Positions 25,037 to 34,958 are shown, counted from the first letter of the stretch. The stretch is DNA of 64,000 nucleotides from G963923955 sp963923955 (GCA_963923955.1 OZ000552.1:186001-250000), one strand, 5' to 3'. Numbers and translations: made by a program. The notes: generated by a model not told the origin, from the letters alone.

Positions 25037-26674
25037 ATGGATGAAGAAGTGACCAAGGGCCACGCGGCATTGCTGACTACGATCAAGAGAGCGCTTGGCG
25101 GCGCTTATGATGCCCTGGTCGCCTATCGGGAACTGGCTGCTGCTCGCAATCTGCACGCTGATCCAGCGCCCACCGCGCTGTTGGAGACCGCCTGTATTTA
25201 CTCGCGTGAACACACGCAGAGCATGCTCATGCTCTCGGCCGCTGTAAAAATTGAATGCAAGAATTCCAAGGTTTATATCCAGGCATTGAACAGCAACGGC
25301 AAGGCGGCCCTGGCGATCTTGGCCGAGCGCGTGTCGGATTTTCACCGGCAGGATGAGCGGCTGGTGCATGAGCTTGCCGTCAAGTCCGCCGCCGGGGAGC
25401 GTGATGAGCAGAAACGCCTGCTGGATATTGCCTGCATGGCGCCTCTACGGCAGTTGCTGGATGCCCTTTCAAACGGAGGGGAAGATGATCATTCCACCAT
25501 GTTGTTTGGTTGTTTCAGCTTTGAGCTGTTTGCCCAATTTGAGCAGGTGGGAGAAGAAAACAGCAAGCGGCAATATCCGGATTTTGAGTTTTATTTGGCC
25601 GATCAGCTGCTGTTCATCAATCATCAAGAGGCAACGGCAAGACTCATTTACAAGATGTTTAATAATGCGACATCATCTGTTCACGAGCACTATCGGCAAC
25701 AGTTGGCAAGCGATGAGGCAATTTTGCTGCAATCGGTGTTGAATCAAAAACTGCCTTCGTTGCCCGACGCATTCAATAAAGATAAGCCCGATCACACAGT
25801 CAATCTATCCGATGAAGAATATGCAGCGAAGGTGGAGCACATAAAGCAGCATATCAAGGCCGGCGATGTCTTCCAGGCGGTATTGGCGCGGCAGTTCTCA
25901 TTGCCTTGTCCCGATGCCCTGGCCGCCTATCAGGTCCTGCGCCAACAAAACCCCAGCCCCTATATGTTCTTTGTTAATGCCGGCGACTATCAATTATTCG
26001 GCGCCTCGCCGGAGAGTGCCGTGAAGGTAACAAGCCACAACAGACAAGTCAGCCTCTATCCCATTGCCGGCACTCGCCCGCGCGGACTCATGAACAAGGG
26101 CAGGGTGGATTTGGATCTGGATGCGCGCATGGAGGCGGCGCTGCGCATGGACGCAAAGGAAGGTGCTGAGCACATGATGCTGGTTGATCTGGCGCGTAAT
26201 GATGTCGCCCGCATCAGCAAGCCGGGCAGCCGGCGGCTGGAGCGCTTGCTGGATGTGGATCGCTATTCCCATGTCATGCACTTGGTGTCAAAGGTGGTCG
26301 GCGAGTTGCGGGACGAGGTGGATTGTCTCACCGCCTATCGCGCCTGCATGAACATGGGCACGCTCACCGGCGCACCGAAGCTGCGCGCCACACAGCTGAT
26401 CGCCGACTACGAAGACTTCGAACGCGGCCCCTATGGCGGCGCCGTAGGTTATATCAACGCCGGCGGTGATATGGACACGGCCATCGTCATTCGCTCGGCC
26501 GTGGTCAGCGAAAGCCTTGCGACCGTCAGCGCCGGTGCCGGCATTGTGTTTGACTCTGATCCGCGAGCCGAGGCCGATGAAACCCGGGCGAAAGCCATGG
26601 CGGTCTTGCGCGCAATCAGCATCGCCGCGCAAGATGCAAATGCCGCCGGGCAAGACGATATAAGGGGCCGCTGA
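25037..26674 (+). CDS. trpE: Anthranilate synthase component I
   Basis: 545 residues from ATG 25037 (AAGAG 8 bases upstream); an in-frame TTG at 25001 is unlikely. The chorismate-utilising domain shows IKAGDVFQAVLARQFSL, PIAGTRPRG, DLARNDVARISKPG, MGTLTGAPKLRA and GPYGGAVGYI. The N-terminal Trp-feedback element reads ALLETAC, close to the LLES of enterics, so feedback inhibition by tryptophan is likely. The long N-terminal half resembles the enterobacterial/Vibrio type. It makes anthranilate with TrpG. Its last base is shared with the trpG ATG (TGATG). Confidence 0.95.
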   Translation: MDEEVTKGHAALLTTIKRALGGAYDALVAYRELAAARNLHADPAPTALLETACIYSREHTQSMLMLSAAVKIECKNSKVYIQALNSNGKAALAILAERVSDFHRQDERLVHELAVKSAAGERDEQKRLLDIACMAPLRQLLDALSNGGEDDHSTMLFGCFSFELFAQFEQVGEENSKRQYPDFEFYLADQLLFINHQEATARLIYKMFNNATSSVHEHYRQQLASDEAILLQSVLNQKLPSLPDAFNKDKPDHTVNLSDEEYAAKVEHIKQHIKAGDVFQAVLARQFSLPCPDALAAYQVLRQQNPSPYMFFVNAGDYQLFGASPESAVKVTSHNRQVSLYPIAGTRPRGLMNKGRVDLDLDARMEAALRMDAKEGAEHMMLVDLARNDVARISKPGSRRLERLLDVDRYSHVMHLVSKVVGELRDEVDCLTAYRACMNMGTLTGAPKLRATQLIADYEDFERGPYGGAVGYINAGGDMDTAIVIRSAVVSESLATVSAGAGIVFDSDPRAEADETRAKAMAVLRAISIAAQDANAAGQDDIRGR

Positions 26675-27297
26675 TGGCTGCCGCAACCAATGTCGAGCGC
26701 GTTCTGTTTATCGATAACTTCGACTCCTTTGTCTATAACCTGGTGGAGGAGTTCTACTGCATGGGCGCAGAAGTGGAAGTGGTGCGCAACGACATCAGCC
26801 ACGCGGAACTGCGCCCCTTCATCGACAGGAATGCGCTGCTGGTATTGTCCCCCGGCCCCGGTACGCCGCAAGACGCCGGCATCTGCGTGTCTCTGGTTGA
26901 GCGCTATCGCGGCGTTGTGCCCATTATCGGGATATGTCTGGGCCATCAGGCGATCATTCACGCCTACGGCGGCAAGATCGCGCGGGCTGCTACGCCGGTG
27001 CATGGCAAGGTGTCCGGGCTTTCGCATAACAAGGACTATTTCTTTGCCGGCCTGGCAAACCCGCTCGCCATCGGACGTTATCATTCCCTGGTGGCAACGG
27101 CCATTCCAGCGCCGTTAAAAAGCATCGCAACGAGTGAGGGGCTAAGCATGTGCGTGATCGATGCGGCCGCCGGCGTGGTCGGTTTCCAGTTTCATCCCGA
27201 ATCGATCTTAACGCCGCAGGGTTCACGTTTGCTTAAACAAACCAGTCATTATCTCATCACGCGGTTTGGCAAAAAGCAGCAAGGCTCGAGCGAATGA
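26674..27297 (+). CDS. trpG: Anthranilate synthase component II (glutamine amidotransferase)
   Basis: 207 residues. Class I glutamine amidotransferase with the nucleophile in IIGICLGHQAI, LSPGPGTPQDAG forming the oxyanion region, and the His-x-Glu dyad in VGFQFHPESIL. Provides ammonia to TrpE; separate from TrpD, unlike E. coli where the two are fused. Start overlaps trpE by one base; stop overlaps trpD by four bases. Confidence 0.95.
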   Translation: MAAATNVERVLFIDNFDSFVYNLVEEFYCMGAEVEVVRNDISHAELRPFIDRNALLVLSPGPGTPQDAGICVSLVERYRGVVPIIGICLGHQAIIHAYGGKIARAATPVHGKVSGLSHNKDYFFAGLANPLAIGRYHSLVATAIPAPLKSIATSEGLSMCVIDAAAGVVGFQFHPESILTPQGSRLLKQTSHYLITRFGKKQQGSSE

Positions 27298-28307
27298 ACA
27301 TGCAATCCTTATTAGAGGCGCTCTATCAGGGCAAGGGCCTAAGCCGACAACAGAGCGAGTGGGCAATGGAGCAGATCGTGTACGGCGAGGCCAATGAGAC
27401 TGAGATCGCCGCCTTCCTGGTGGCCTTGAAAATAAAAGGCGAGACGGCAGAAGAGATCGCCGGCGCGGCGTTGGCTTTGCGGAAGTCGGCCCTGCCCTTC
27501 TCACGCCCGGATGAGTGCCTGCTGGATAGCTGCGGCACCGGCGGCGATGGCCTGCACACGATCAACATATCCACCCTCGTTGGCCTGGTGGCGGCGGAAT
27601 GCGGCGTGAAGGTGGCCAAGCATGGCAATCGCGCCGTGTCCTCGCGTTCGGGTTCCTCTGATCTGCTCGCCCGCCTCGGCGTGAAACTGGACTGCTCGCC
27701 CCAGCAATCCCGGCGTTGCCTGGAGGCGCTCAATTTTTGTTTCCTGATGGCGCCGCACTATCATCCCGGCGTTAAATTCGCCATGCCGGTCAGGCAAAGG
27801 CTCAAGAGCCGCACCCTGTTTAATCTCATCGGCCCGCTGGCAAACCCGGCGGCGCCGGAGGTGCAGTTGCTGGGCGTCTATGATGCGAAGTTACTGCTCG
27901 CTATGGCCGAAGCCCTGCGTGATCTCAGTTGCAAGGAAGCCTTTGTGGTCAACGGCGGCGGCTTGGATGAAATCGCCTTGCATACCGAGACGCAGGTTGC
28001 GCATCTGCATGAGGGAGCGATCAAGCAATTCACCATCACGCCGGAACAGGCCGGCCTACAGCGCGTGCCATTGGCTGAATTACAAGTTGACGCATCGGAG
28101 GATATGGCTGCCATCGCCCGTGCCATATTGAACGGCAGCGGCCAGGAGGCGCATAACCAGGTCCTTGCTTTGAATACCGCCGCCGCGCTCTTGCTGTATA
28201 AAAAAGTCAGTAGCTTAAAGGAAGGCACCGAGCTGGCCTTGCGTGTGCTGGCCGGTGGCCGCGTGGCCGCGCGCCTGCAAAACCTTGCCGCGCTGAGCCA
28301 TGCTTAG
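27294..28307 (+). CDS. trpD: Anthranilate phosphoribosyltransferase
   Basis: 337 residues. The PRPP loop DSCGTGGDGLHTINIST, KHGNRAVSSRSGSSDLL, and NLIGPLANPAAPEVQLLG are all in place. It joins anthranilate and PRPP. Overlaps the trpCF start by 8 bases. Confidence 0.95.
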   Translation: MNMQSLLEALYQGKGLSRQQSEWAMEQIVYGEANETEIAAFLVALKIKGETAEEIAGAALALRKSALPFSRPDECLLDSCGTGGDGLHTINISTLVGLVAAECGVKVAKHGNRAVSSRSGSSDLLARLGVKLDCSPQQSRRCLEALNFCFLMAPHYHPGVKFAMPVRQRLKSRTLFNLIGPLANPAAPEVQLLGVYDAKLLLAMAEALRDLSCKEAFVVNGGGLDEIALHTETQVAHLHEGAIKQFTITPEQAGLQRVPLAELQVDASEDMAAIARAILNGSGQEAHNQVLALNTAAALLLYKKVSSLKEGTELALRVLAGGRVAARLQNLAALSHA

Positions 28308-29730
28308 AACCCCCAACATGCTGGATGAGATCATCGCGCACAAGCGCAAGGAAGTTGCGGCGCGCAAGCAAGCCATGTCGTATGCAGCGCTGCGAGAGAA
28401 TCTAGGGCCTTCTGCGCGCAGCCTGGAGCAGGCGCTGAGACAACCCGGCAGCCGTTTCATCCTGGAATACAAACGCGCCTCTCCCTCACACGGCGCGATC
28501 AACCCCGGCTTGACGGTGGAAAAACTATGCGCGGCCTATAAAGGCTTTGCCGATGCGGTCTCGGTCTTGACCGATGAAAAATTCTTTGCCGGCCGCCTTG
28601 ATGACTTGCGGCAGGTAAGCGACAGATTGTGCGTACCGGTATTGTGCAAGGACTTTATCCTGGAACCCTGGCAGGTCCTCGAAGCGCGCCGCTATGGCGC
28701 CGATGCCGTGTTGCTCATGTTGTCGGTTTTGGATGATGCGCGTTACCAAGAATGCGCGCGCATGGCGGATGAGTTTGCTCTCGATATCCTCACCGAGGTG
28801 CATACCGAAGCAGAGATGGCGCGGGCGTTGGGACTTGGTGCGAAGATCATAGGCATCAACAATCGCGATCTGAAAAGCCTGCAAACGGACACGGCGGTAA
28901 CTGAGAGACTGGCGCCCAAGGCACCGCCCGAAGGCTTGCTGATTTCCGAATCAGGGATTGTATCTCGCCGCGATATTGTGCGGCTTGCCCCGCAGGTGGA
29001 CGGCTTCCTGGTCGGCACGGCCTTGACTGCGCATCGGGACCTTCGCGCAGCCGTGAAGCGCCTGTTGTTTGGGGAGATAAAAATCTGCGGCATAACAAAC
29101 AGCCGGGATGCCCGGCTGGCGGAAGCCGCCGGTGCCGCTTATCTGGGCCTGCTATGTTATAAAAAATCGCCCCGTTTTATTCGGGCGCAGGAAGCGGAAG
29201 CGCTTACAAAGTCCGTGCCGGCAAAATATGTCGGCGTGTTCGTCAATGCCGGCATGGAAGAGATGGTTGCCCTTGCGGGGCGTCTTAAATTACATGCCGT
29301 GCAATGTCATGGCGAGGAGTCACCGGCGCTGCTGGCAAGTTTAAGAAAACAGTTGCCGGAAGACTGCCGGCTGTGGAAGGCAATCGGTTACTCGGAAAAA
29401 TCCATTGAGCAACAAATATCACAGATAGAGCCGCTGGTGGATCGCCTGCTGGTGGACAAGCTGCTGCCGCAGGTCTATGGCGGCAGCGGGCAGCGTTTTG
29501 ACTGGCGGGCGATTGGAAGAATTCAAAGCCTCATGCGGCAGCCGGAAAAACTGATCCTGGCCGGCGGGATAAACTTCGATAACCTGCACGAGCTTGAAGA
29601 GCATCCCGAATTGTCCCTGGACATCAGCTCCGGTGTCGAGCGCGCGCCCGGCGTGAAGTCGGCGCAGAAGCTGCGACAACTTTTTCAGCAACGCCGATCA
29701 TTCCCCGGCAACCGCCATGTTCTCGATTAG
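28300..29730 (+). CDS. trpCF: Bifunctional indole-glycerol-phosphate synthase / phosphoribosylanthranilate isomerase
   Basis: 476 residues. Residues ~1-257 are IGPS (ILEYKRASPSHGAINPG, VLCKDFILEPWQVLEARRYG, IIGINNRDLKSLQTD, LLISESGI). From residue ~263 the PRAI domain begins (IKICGITNSRDARLAEAAGA, VGVFVN, LHAVQCHG, QVYGGSGQRFDW, LILAGGIN). The fusion, with TrpC first, is the arrangement of enteric bacteria and relatives. The 3' end overlaps the convergent pmbA gene by 33 bases and no trpB or trpA follows, so the last two pathway genes must lie elsewhere or be missing. A second ATG at 28318 (MLDEIIAHK) is an alternative start. Confidence 0.95.
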   Translation: MLRTPNMLDEIIAHKRKEVAARKQAMSYAALRENLGPSARSLEQALRQPGSRFILEYKRASPSHGAINPGLTVEKLCAAYKGFADAVSVLTDEKFFAGRLDDLRQVSDRLCVPVLCKDFILEPWQVLEARRYGADAVLLMLSVLDDARYQECARMADEFALDILTEVHTEAEMARALGLGAKIIGINNRDLKSLQTDTAVTERLAPKAPPEGLLISESGIVSRRDIVRLAPQVDGFLVGTALTAHRDLRAAVKRLLFGEIKICGITNSRDARLAEAAGAAYLGLLCYKKSPRFIRAQEAEALTKSVPAKYVGVFVNAGMEEMVALAGRLKLHAVQCHGEESPALLASLRKQLPEDCRLWKAIGYSEKSIEQQISQIEPLVDRLLVDKLLPQVYGGSGQRFDWRAIGRIQSLMRQPEKLILAGGINFDNLHELEEHPELSLDISSGVERAPGVKSAQKLRQLFQQRRSFPGNRHVLD

Positions 29731-31023
29731 CACCGAGCCGGTCTGAATATTGCGCTGGCACTCAACATCACTCGCAACCGCAACCATTTTCTGATACATC
29801 TCCAGCAGATTGCCGGCCACAGTGATCTCCTCCACCGGGAATTGTCGCTCGCCGTCTTCGATCCAGAAACCCGTCGCGCCGCGGGAATAATCCCCGGTAA
29901 CCTGGTTGACGCCAAAGCCGATCAACTCCGTGATCAACAGCCCCCGGCCCATCAATTTAAGCAGGGCGGGCAGGTCTTCCGCGCCGCTCTCGACGATCAG
30001 GTTATGCACCCCGCCGGCATTGCCTGTTGGCGGCAGCGCCAATTTGCGCGCCGAGTAGGCGCTTAATAAATAGCTCTGTAGTACGCCGTCCTTGACCAGG
30101 GGCTTTGGCCGCGTTGCCATGCCGTCGGCATCAAAGGCGGCGCTGCCGATGCCTTTTGGGATATGCGGCTGTTCATGGATGTTAATGTGTTTGGCAAAGA
30201 CCTCCTCGCCCAGCCGGTCCAACAAAAAGCTCGCCCGGCGATACAAAGCCCCGCCGGAGATGGCACCGATGAAGGCGCTGAACAGGCTGCCGGCGACCGG
30301 TGCGGCAAAGATGACCGGCACGTTGCGGGTTGATAATTTGCGCGCCCCTAATCGGGCGACAGTGCGCGCAGCAGCAGTGCGTCCCACTGCGGCCACGTCT
30401 TCCAGATCGTTTTTATCGCGCGCGCGGCTATACCAGCCATCGCGCTGCATGTTGCCGTTTTGCTCGGCGATCACCGTGCAGTCTATGGCATGGTTCGACC
30501 AGTCCCAGCCGCCGATGAAACCGTGGCTGTTGCCATAGGCATGGCTGCCGGCATACGCGCTCAGCGAGGCGCCATCGGAATTGTTGATGCGTCCATCGTG
30601 TTCGCGCGCAGCATCCTCACAGCGCAAGGCAAGCTCGCCTGCCGCCTCCGGGCTCAAGTCCCAGGGGTGGTATAAGTCTAATTCCGGGCACTCTTTGGCG
30701 ATGTAGTCGGGATCGATCAGGCCGGCACAATCATCCGCGCCGGCATTGTTTGCAATGGCCATGGCGGCACGTACTGTATTTTGCAGGGCCTTATCACTGA
30801 AGTCGGTGCTGCTGGCGCTGCCCTTGCGCCGGCCCGCATAGACCGTAACCCGCATGCCCTTGTCCCGCTCGTGTTCCAGCCGCTCCAGCTCGCCCATGCG
30901 CACGCTCACCACAAGCCCCTGGCCGCTGCCGGCACTCACCTCTGCGCTGCTCGCCCCGGCCGCGCGGCATAATTCCAAGGTACGCTCGATAATGGCCGTC
31001 AGTGTCTCATCAGTGCCGCTCAC
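29698..31023 (-). CDS. pmbA: Metallopeptidase subunit PmbA/TldE
   Basis: 441 residues from GTG 31023. PmbA/TldE features: RVTVYAGRRKGSASSTDFS, NSHGFIGGWDWSNHA, ARKLSTRNVPVIFAAP, HINIHEQPHIPKGIGSAAFD, QSYLLSAYSARKLALPPTGN, and ELIGFGVNQVTGDYSRGATGFWIEDG at the end. With TldD it forms a protease needed for maturation of modified peptides such as microcin B17 and CcdA turnover. tldD is not in the window. Tail-to-tail overlap of 33 bases with trpCF. Confidence 0.94.
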   Translation of the reverse strand: MSGTDETLTAIIERTLELCRAAGASSAEVSAGSGQGLVVSVRMGELERLEHERDKGMRVTVYAGRRKGSASSTDFSDKALQNTVRAAMAIANNAGADDCAGLIDPDYIAKECPELDLYHPWDLSPEAAGELALRCEDAAREHDGRINNSDGASLSAYAGSHAYGNSHGFIGGWDWSNHAIDCTVIAEQNGNMQRDGWYSRARDKNDLEDVAAVGRTAAARTVARLGARKLSTRNVPVIFAAPVAGSLFSAFIGAISGGALYRRASFLLDRLGEEVFAKHINIHEQPHIPKGIGSAAFDADGMATRPKPLVKDGVLQSYLLSAYSARKLALPPTGNAGGVHNLIVESGAEDLPALLKLMGRGLLITELIGFGVNQVTGDYSRGATGFWIEDGERQFPVEEITVAGNLLEMYQKMVAVASDVECQRNIQTGSVLIENMAVAGE

Positions 31024-31097
31024 TTCTATCTTCCTTCAAGTCAAAAGAATGCTATTCTAGCACTCCTGCGGCCTTATGATGGCGTTACAATGCACTG

Positions 31098-33254
31098 ATG
31101 GATGTGTCTTCGGTATTAGATGGCCTGAATACGGCCCAGCGCGCGGCCGTGGCGGCGCCGACGGGCAATATGCTGGTGCTGGCCGGTGCCGGCAGCGGCA
31201 AGACCCGCGTCCTGGTACATCGCATCGCCTGGTATATCCAGACCGGCCAGACCAGCCCCTTTGGCATCCTCGCCGTTACCTTTACCAACAAGGCCGCGGC
31301 CGAGATGCGCGCCCGCATTGAAGGCCTGTTGGGGCGTCCCATCGGCGGCATGTGGGCAGGGACCTTTCACGGCATCGCCCATCGCCTGCTGCGCGCACAC
31401 TGGCGCGAGGCCGGCCTGCCGGAGAATTTCCAGATCTTAGACAGCGATGATCAATATCGCATCGTGCGCCGGACTATTCGGGATCAGGGCCTGGATGAGG
31501 CGCAATTCCCGCCGCGCGAGGCACAATGTTTCATTAACGCACAAAAGGACGAGGGCCTGCGACCACAGCATTTGGATGACAACGGCGATCCAAACCTGCG
31601 CCAGATGATCAAACTTTATCAGGCCTATCAGCAGCGCTGCGCCCGCAATGGCCTGGTGGATTTTGCCGAATTGCTGCTGCGCGCCCATGAGTTGTTTCGC
31701 GATCAAAAGAGCATACGGGCGCATTACTGCGAGCGCTTTCGGCACGTGCTGGTGGATGAGTTCCAGGATACCAATGCCCTGCAATATGCCTGGCTGCGCC
31801 TGCTGGTGGGCGAGGGCGGTGCCCTGTTTGGTGTCGGCGATGATGATCAGTCGGTCTATAGCTGGCGCGGGGCGCGGGTGGAAAACATGCAGCATTTTCA
31901 ACGGGATTTTGCCGACTGCAAGCTCATGCGCCTGGAGCAAAATTATCGTTCTACTGCGAATATTCTAAAATGCGCCAATGCCCTGATCGCCCATAACGCC
32001 TCCCGTCTGGGCAAGGAACTCTGGACCGCCGGCCATGCCGGTGACAAGTTGCAGCTCTATGCGGCCTATAACGAACATGACGAGGCGCGTTTTGTGATTG
32101 AGCGCATCGCTGCGGCCAAGCGCGACGGCGGGCACTACCGCGACCATGCCGTGCTGTATCGCGTGAGCGCCCAGTCACGCGTGTTTGAAGAGGCCTTGAT
32201 GCAGTCAAGCATTCCTTATCGGGTCTATGGCGGTCTGCGCTTTTATGAGCGAGCGGAGATTAAGGATGCCCTGGCCTATGTGCGCCTGGCCGCCTTCGGT
32301 GATGACGATGCATCCTTTGAGCGCATCATCAACACCCCGATCCGCGGCATTGGCCAGCGCACGGTCGAGCAGTTACGCAATACAGCAAAGACCGAGGACT
32401 GTAGCCTGTGGCAGGCCGCCCTGCATGCCATAGAACAGCGATTGCTGTCCGCGCGCGCGGTAGGCGCCCTGGAGAATTTTATGCGGCTCATCCGCCACAT
32501 CGGCAAGGACATGACATTGCCTTTGAATGAGTTGGTGGATGCGGCGATTAAGCTGAGCGGCCTGATCGAACACTTCCGCAAAGAGAAGGGCGAGAAGGGG
32601 CAGGCGCGCATAGAAAACTTAGAGGAATTAGTCAGCGCCGCCGGCGAGTTTCAGGTCAACCCGGATACGCATGGGGAGATTGAACCCTTGCCCGCCTTCC
32701 TCGCCCAGGCGGCACTGGAAGCCGGTGAGTCCCAGGCCGATGCCCACACGGATTGTGTCCATCTGATGACCTTGCATTCCGCCAAGGGCCTGGAATTTCC
32801 CGGCGTCTATCTGGTCGGCATGGAAGAGGGCTTGTTCCCGCATCAGCGCAGCAGCGAGGACCTTGTGCAGCTCGAAGAAGAACGCCGGCTGTGCTATGTC
32901 GGCATCACCCGGGCGCGGCAGCAGTTGACCCTTAGCTACGCCCAGCATCGGCGCATGCACGGCAGCGAATACTATCCCGAAGCCTCGCGCTTTCTCGGCG
33001 AGCTGCCGACGGAATTACTGGATGAAATCCGTTTAGGCGGCACGGCGGCGCAAGCCGCGTTTAGCCGGACGAGCGCGCAGATGGAAAATGACGCCGGCTT
33101 CAGTCTCGGCCAACGTGTTTCCCATACCCGTTTTGGCGATGGCGTCGTGCTCAACCTGGAAGGCGCAGGCAGCCAGGCGCGGGTGCAGGTGAGATTTGAA
33201 CAGGCCGGGTCGAAGTGGCTGGTGCTTGCTTACGCTGGCTTGCAACCGGCCTGA
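31098..33254 (+). CDS. uvrD: DNA helicase II
   Basis: 718 residues. UvrD/Rep superfamily 1A helicase: Q-motif LNTAQRAAVAAP, Walker A LAGAGSGKTRVL, TFTNKAAAEMRAR, Walker B VDEFQDTNALQYAWLR, GDDDQSVYSWRGA, LEQNYRST, TLHSAKGLEFPGVYL, and VGITRARQQLTLSYA. The end has the C-terminal RNA-polymerase-interaction type fold typical of UvrD (RVSHTRFGDGVVLNLEG). Functions in nucleotide-excision and mismatch repair, 3'-5' unwinding. Confidence 0.94.
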   Translation: MDVSSVLDGLNTAQRAAVAAPTGNMLVLAGAGSGKTRVLVHRIAWYIQTGQTSPFGILAVTFTNKAAAEMRARIEGLLGRPIGGMWAGTFHGIAHRLLRAHWREAGLPENFQILDSDDQYRIVRRTIRDQGLDEAQFPPREAQCFINAQKDEGLRPQHLDDNGDPNLRQMIKLYQAYQQRCARNGLVDFAELLLRAHELFRDQKSIRAHYCERFRHVLVDEFQDTNALQYAWLRLLVGEGGALFGVGDDDQSVYSWRGARVENMQHFQRDFADCKLMRLEQNYRSTANILKCANALIAHNASRLGKELWTAGHAGDKLQLYAAYNEHDEARFVIERIAAAKRDGGHYRDHAVLYRVSAQSRVFEEALMQSSIPYRVYGGLRFYERAEIKDALAYVRLAAFGDDDASFERIINTPIRGIGQRTVEQLRNTAKTEDCSLWQAALHAIEQRLLSARAVGALENFMRLIRHIGKDMTLPLNELVDAAIKLSGLIEHFRKEKGEKGQARIENLEELVSAAGEFQVNPDTHGEIEPLPAFLAQAALEAGESQADAHTDCVHLMTLHSAKGLEFPGVYLVGMEEGLFPHQRSSEDLVQLEEERRLCYVGITRARQQLTLSYAQHRRMHGSEYYPEASRFLGELPTELLDEIRLGGTAAQAAFSRTSAQMENDAGFSLGQRVSHTRFGDGVVLNLEGAGSQARVQVRFEQAGSKWLVLAYAGLQPA

Positions 33255-33288
33255 AAATGGCAGAAACCTCTCAAAAGGTAAAGAAATT

Positions 33289-34392
33289 ATGATCAGCATA
33301 GCGCGAAATAGCATTGTCATTGCATTGGGCATCTTTCTCATTGCCTGCGGTAGCAACGATTCCGCGCAAGAGGCCGGCCGCGCCGCCCTGGACACGAGCA
33401 AGACCTTTCGCTGGAAGATGGTAACGACCTGGCCGGCCAATTTTCCTGTGCTTCAAGAAGGCGTGGAGAAATTTGCCCGCGAGATAGAGGCCATGAGTCG
33501 AGGCCGCTTGAAGATACAGGTGTTTGCCGGCGGCGAGCTGGTGCCGGCCTTGCAGGTCTTTGATGCCGTCTCGCAAGGCGCGGTGGAGATGGGGCACGGC
33601 GCGTCCTATTATTGGGCCGGCAAGATCCCGGCGGCGCAGTTTTTTACTTCCGTCCCCTTTGGCATGACGGCGAAGGGCATGCAGGCCTGGTTATATGAAG
33701 GCGGCGGCTTAAAACTGTGGCGCGAGGTCTATGCGCCTTTTAATGTCATTCCCTTTCCGCTGGGCAACACCGGCGTGCAGATGGGCGGCTGGTATAACAA
33801 GCAGATCAACTCCCTGGATGATCTCAAGGGCCTGCGCATGCGCATGCCCGGCCTGGGCGGCAAGGTGCTGAAAAAGGCCGGCGGCAATCCGGTGTTGATA
33901 TCCGGCGGCGAGATCTACACCGCCTTGGAGCGCGGCACGATCGATGCCACCGAGTGGCTTGGGCCCTTTCATGATCTGCGCCTGGGCCTAAACCGCGCGG
34001 CGGACTATTATTACTTCCCCGGCTGGCATGAGCCGGGCAGCGAGCTTGAACTCATCATCAACAAGACGCGCTGGCAAGAATTGCCGGAAGACCTACAGCA
34101 GATAGTAAAGACCGCGGCGGTGGCGAGCGGTGCCTGGATCTATGCCGCCTTTGAATATCGAAACAGCCAGGCCCTGCTTGCGGTCAAGCAAAAGCAGCAT
34201 GTGCAGTTACTGGAGTTGCCGCAGGAAGTCCTCGCCGAGCTAAGGCGCCTGACCGGCCTTACCTTGGATGAAGAGGCGGCGAAGAACGCCGATTTTGCCA
34301 AGGTGTATGCGGCCTATAAGGACTTTCGCGCGGACTATGTCGGCTGGAATGAGATCGCCGATAAGTCTTATGAGAAGAGCCTGGAGGATTAG
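33289..34392 (+). CDS. TRAP transporter solute-binding lipoprotein (DctP/TakP-like)
   Basis: 367 residues from ATG 33289; the longer frame from 33196 is not needed. FLIACGS gives a lipobox at Cys18, so the protein is probably lipid-anchored. The mature part follows the TakP group of TRAP binding proteins: FRWKMVTTWPANFP, MGHGASYYWAGKIP, GWYNKQINSLDDLKGLRMRM, and GTIDATEWLGPFHDLRLGL. These bind 2-oxo acids or related carboxylates. No DctQ or DctM membrane genes accompany it. Confidence 0.88.
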   Translation: MISIARNSIVIALGIFLIACGSNDSAQEAGRAALDTSKTFRWKMVTTWPANFPVLQEGVEKFAREIEAMSRGRLKIQVFAGGELVPALQVFDAVSQGAVEMGHGASYYWAGKIPAAQFFTSVPFGMTAKGMQAWLYEGGGLKLWREVYAPFNVIPFPLGNTGVQMGGWYNKQINSLDDLKGLRMRMPGLGGKVLKKAGGNPVLISGGEIYTALERGTIDATEWLGPFHDLRLGLNRAADYYYFPGWHEPGSELELIINKTRWQELPEDLQQIVKTAAVASGAWIYAAFEYRNSQALLAVKQKQHVQLLELPQEVLAELRRLTGLTLDEEAAKNADFAKVYAAYKDFRADYVGWNEIADKSYEKSLED

Positions 34393-34451
34393 TCTTGCCG
34401 GGGAATGAATTTTCCACGCCCCGTCATCCTTAGAAACAAGGGCCTGCCTTT

Positions 34452-34958
34452 TTACTGGCTGTTTTCCACCATGTAGTCCACCGCGGCCTTGACTTCCTCA
34501 TCGCTCAAGGCCGGGTTGCCGCCCCTGGCCGGCATCATAATGCCGCTGGAGCCGGTAAAGCCGGCGATGGAGCGCTCATAGAGGAGTTGGTTGCCTTGTG
34601 CGATACGCGGCGCCCAGGCCACCGCATCGCCGAACTGCGGGATGCCGGGCAGGCCGGTGCCGTGGCAGGAAAAGCACAGGCCGCTATATACCTGTTTGCC
34701 GATACTCACCTCGACCAAGGCGCTGTCTGCTGTGTCGGCGATGCTTTCACTTGCAGCAACAATCTCTTCGCCCTCAATGCGGAGCCTGCCGATGGGCGCC
34801 GTGCGCGCAGCCGTCTGCTCGGAGCGCTGCTCGATATAGACCTGATCATCGGTGCCGATCAGTCGGGCGGCCAGCAGAAAAATGATGATCATCAGCGCCA
34901 GTACGCCGATGACGATGGAATAGTTCCTAAAAAATATTTGATCTTGCTCTTGGCTCAT
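34452..34958 (-). CDS. Membrane-anchored cytochrome c5-type protein
   Basis: 168 residues from ATG 34958, preceded by GGAGGGAC. One transmembrane helix (YSIVIGVLALMIIIFLLAAR) near the N-terminus, then a single heme-c site CFSCHGTG and a distal Met in SSGIMMPARGGNP, so a class I (c5-like) monoheme cytochrome facing the periplasm. Probably an electron carrier; partner oxidase not nearby. Convergent with the TRAP-binding gene. Confidence 0.9.
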   Translation of the reverse strand: MSQEQDQIFFRNYSIVIGVLALMIIIFLLAARLIGTDDQVYIEQRSEQTAARTAPIGRLRIEGEEIVAASESIADTADSALVEVSIGKQVYSGLCFSCHGTGLPGIPQFGDAVAWAPRIAQGNQLLYERSIAGFTGSSGIMMPARGGNPALSDEEVKAAVDYMVENSQ

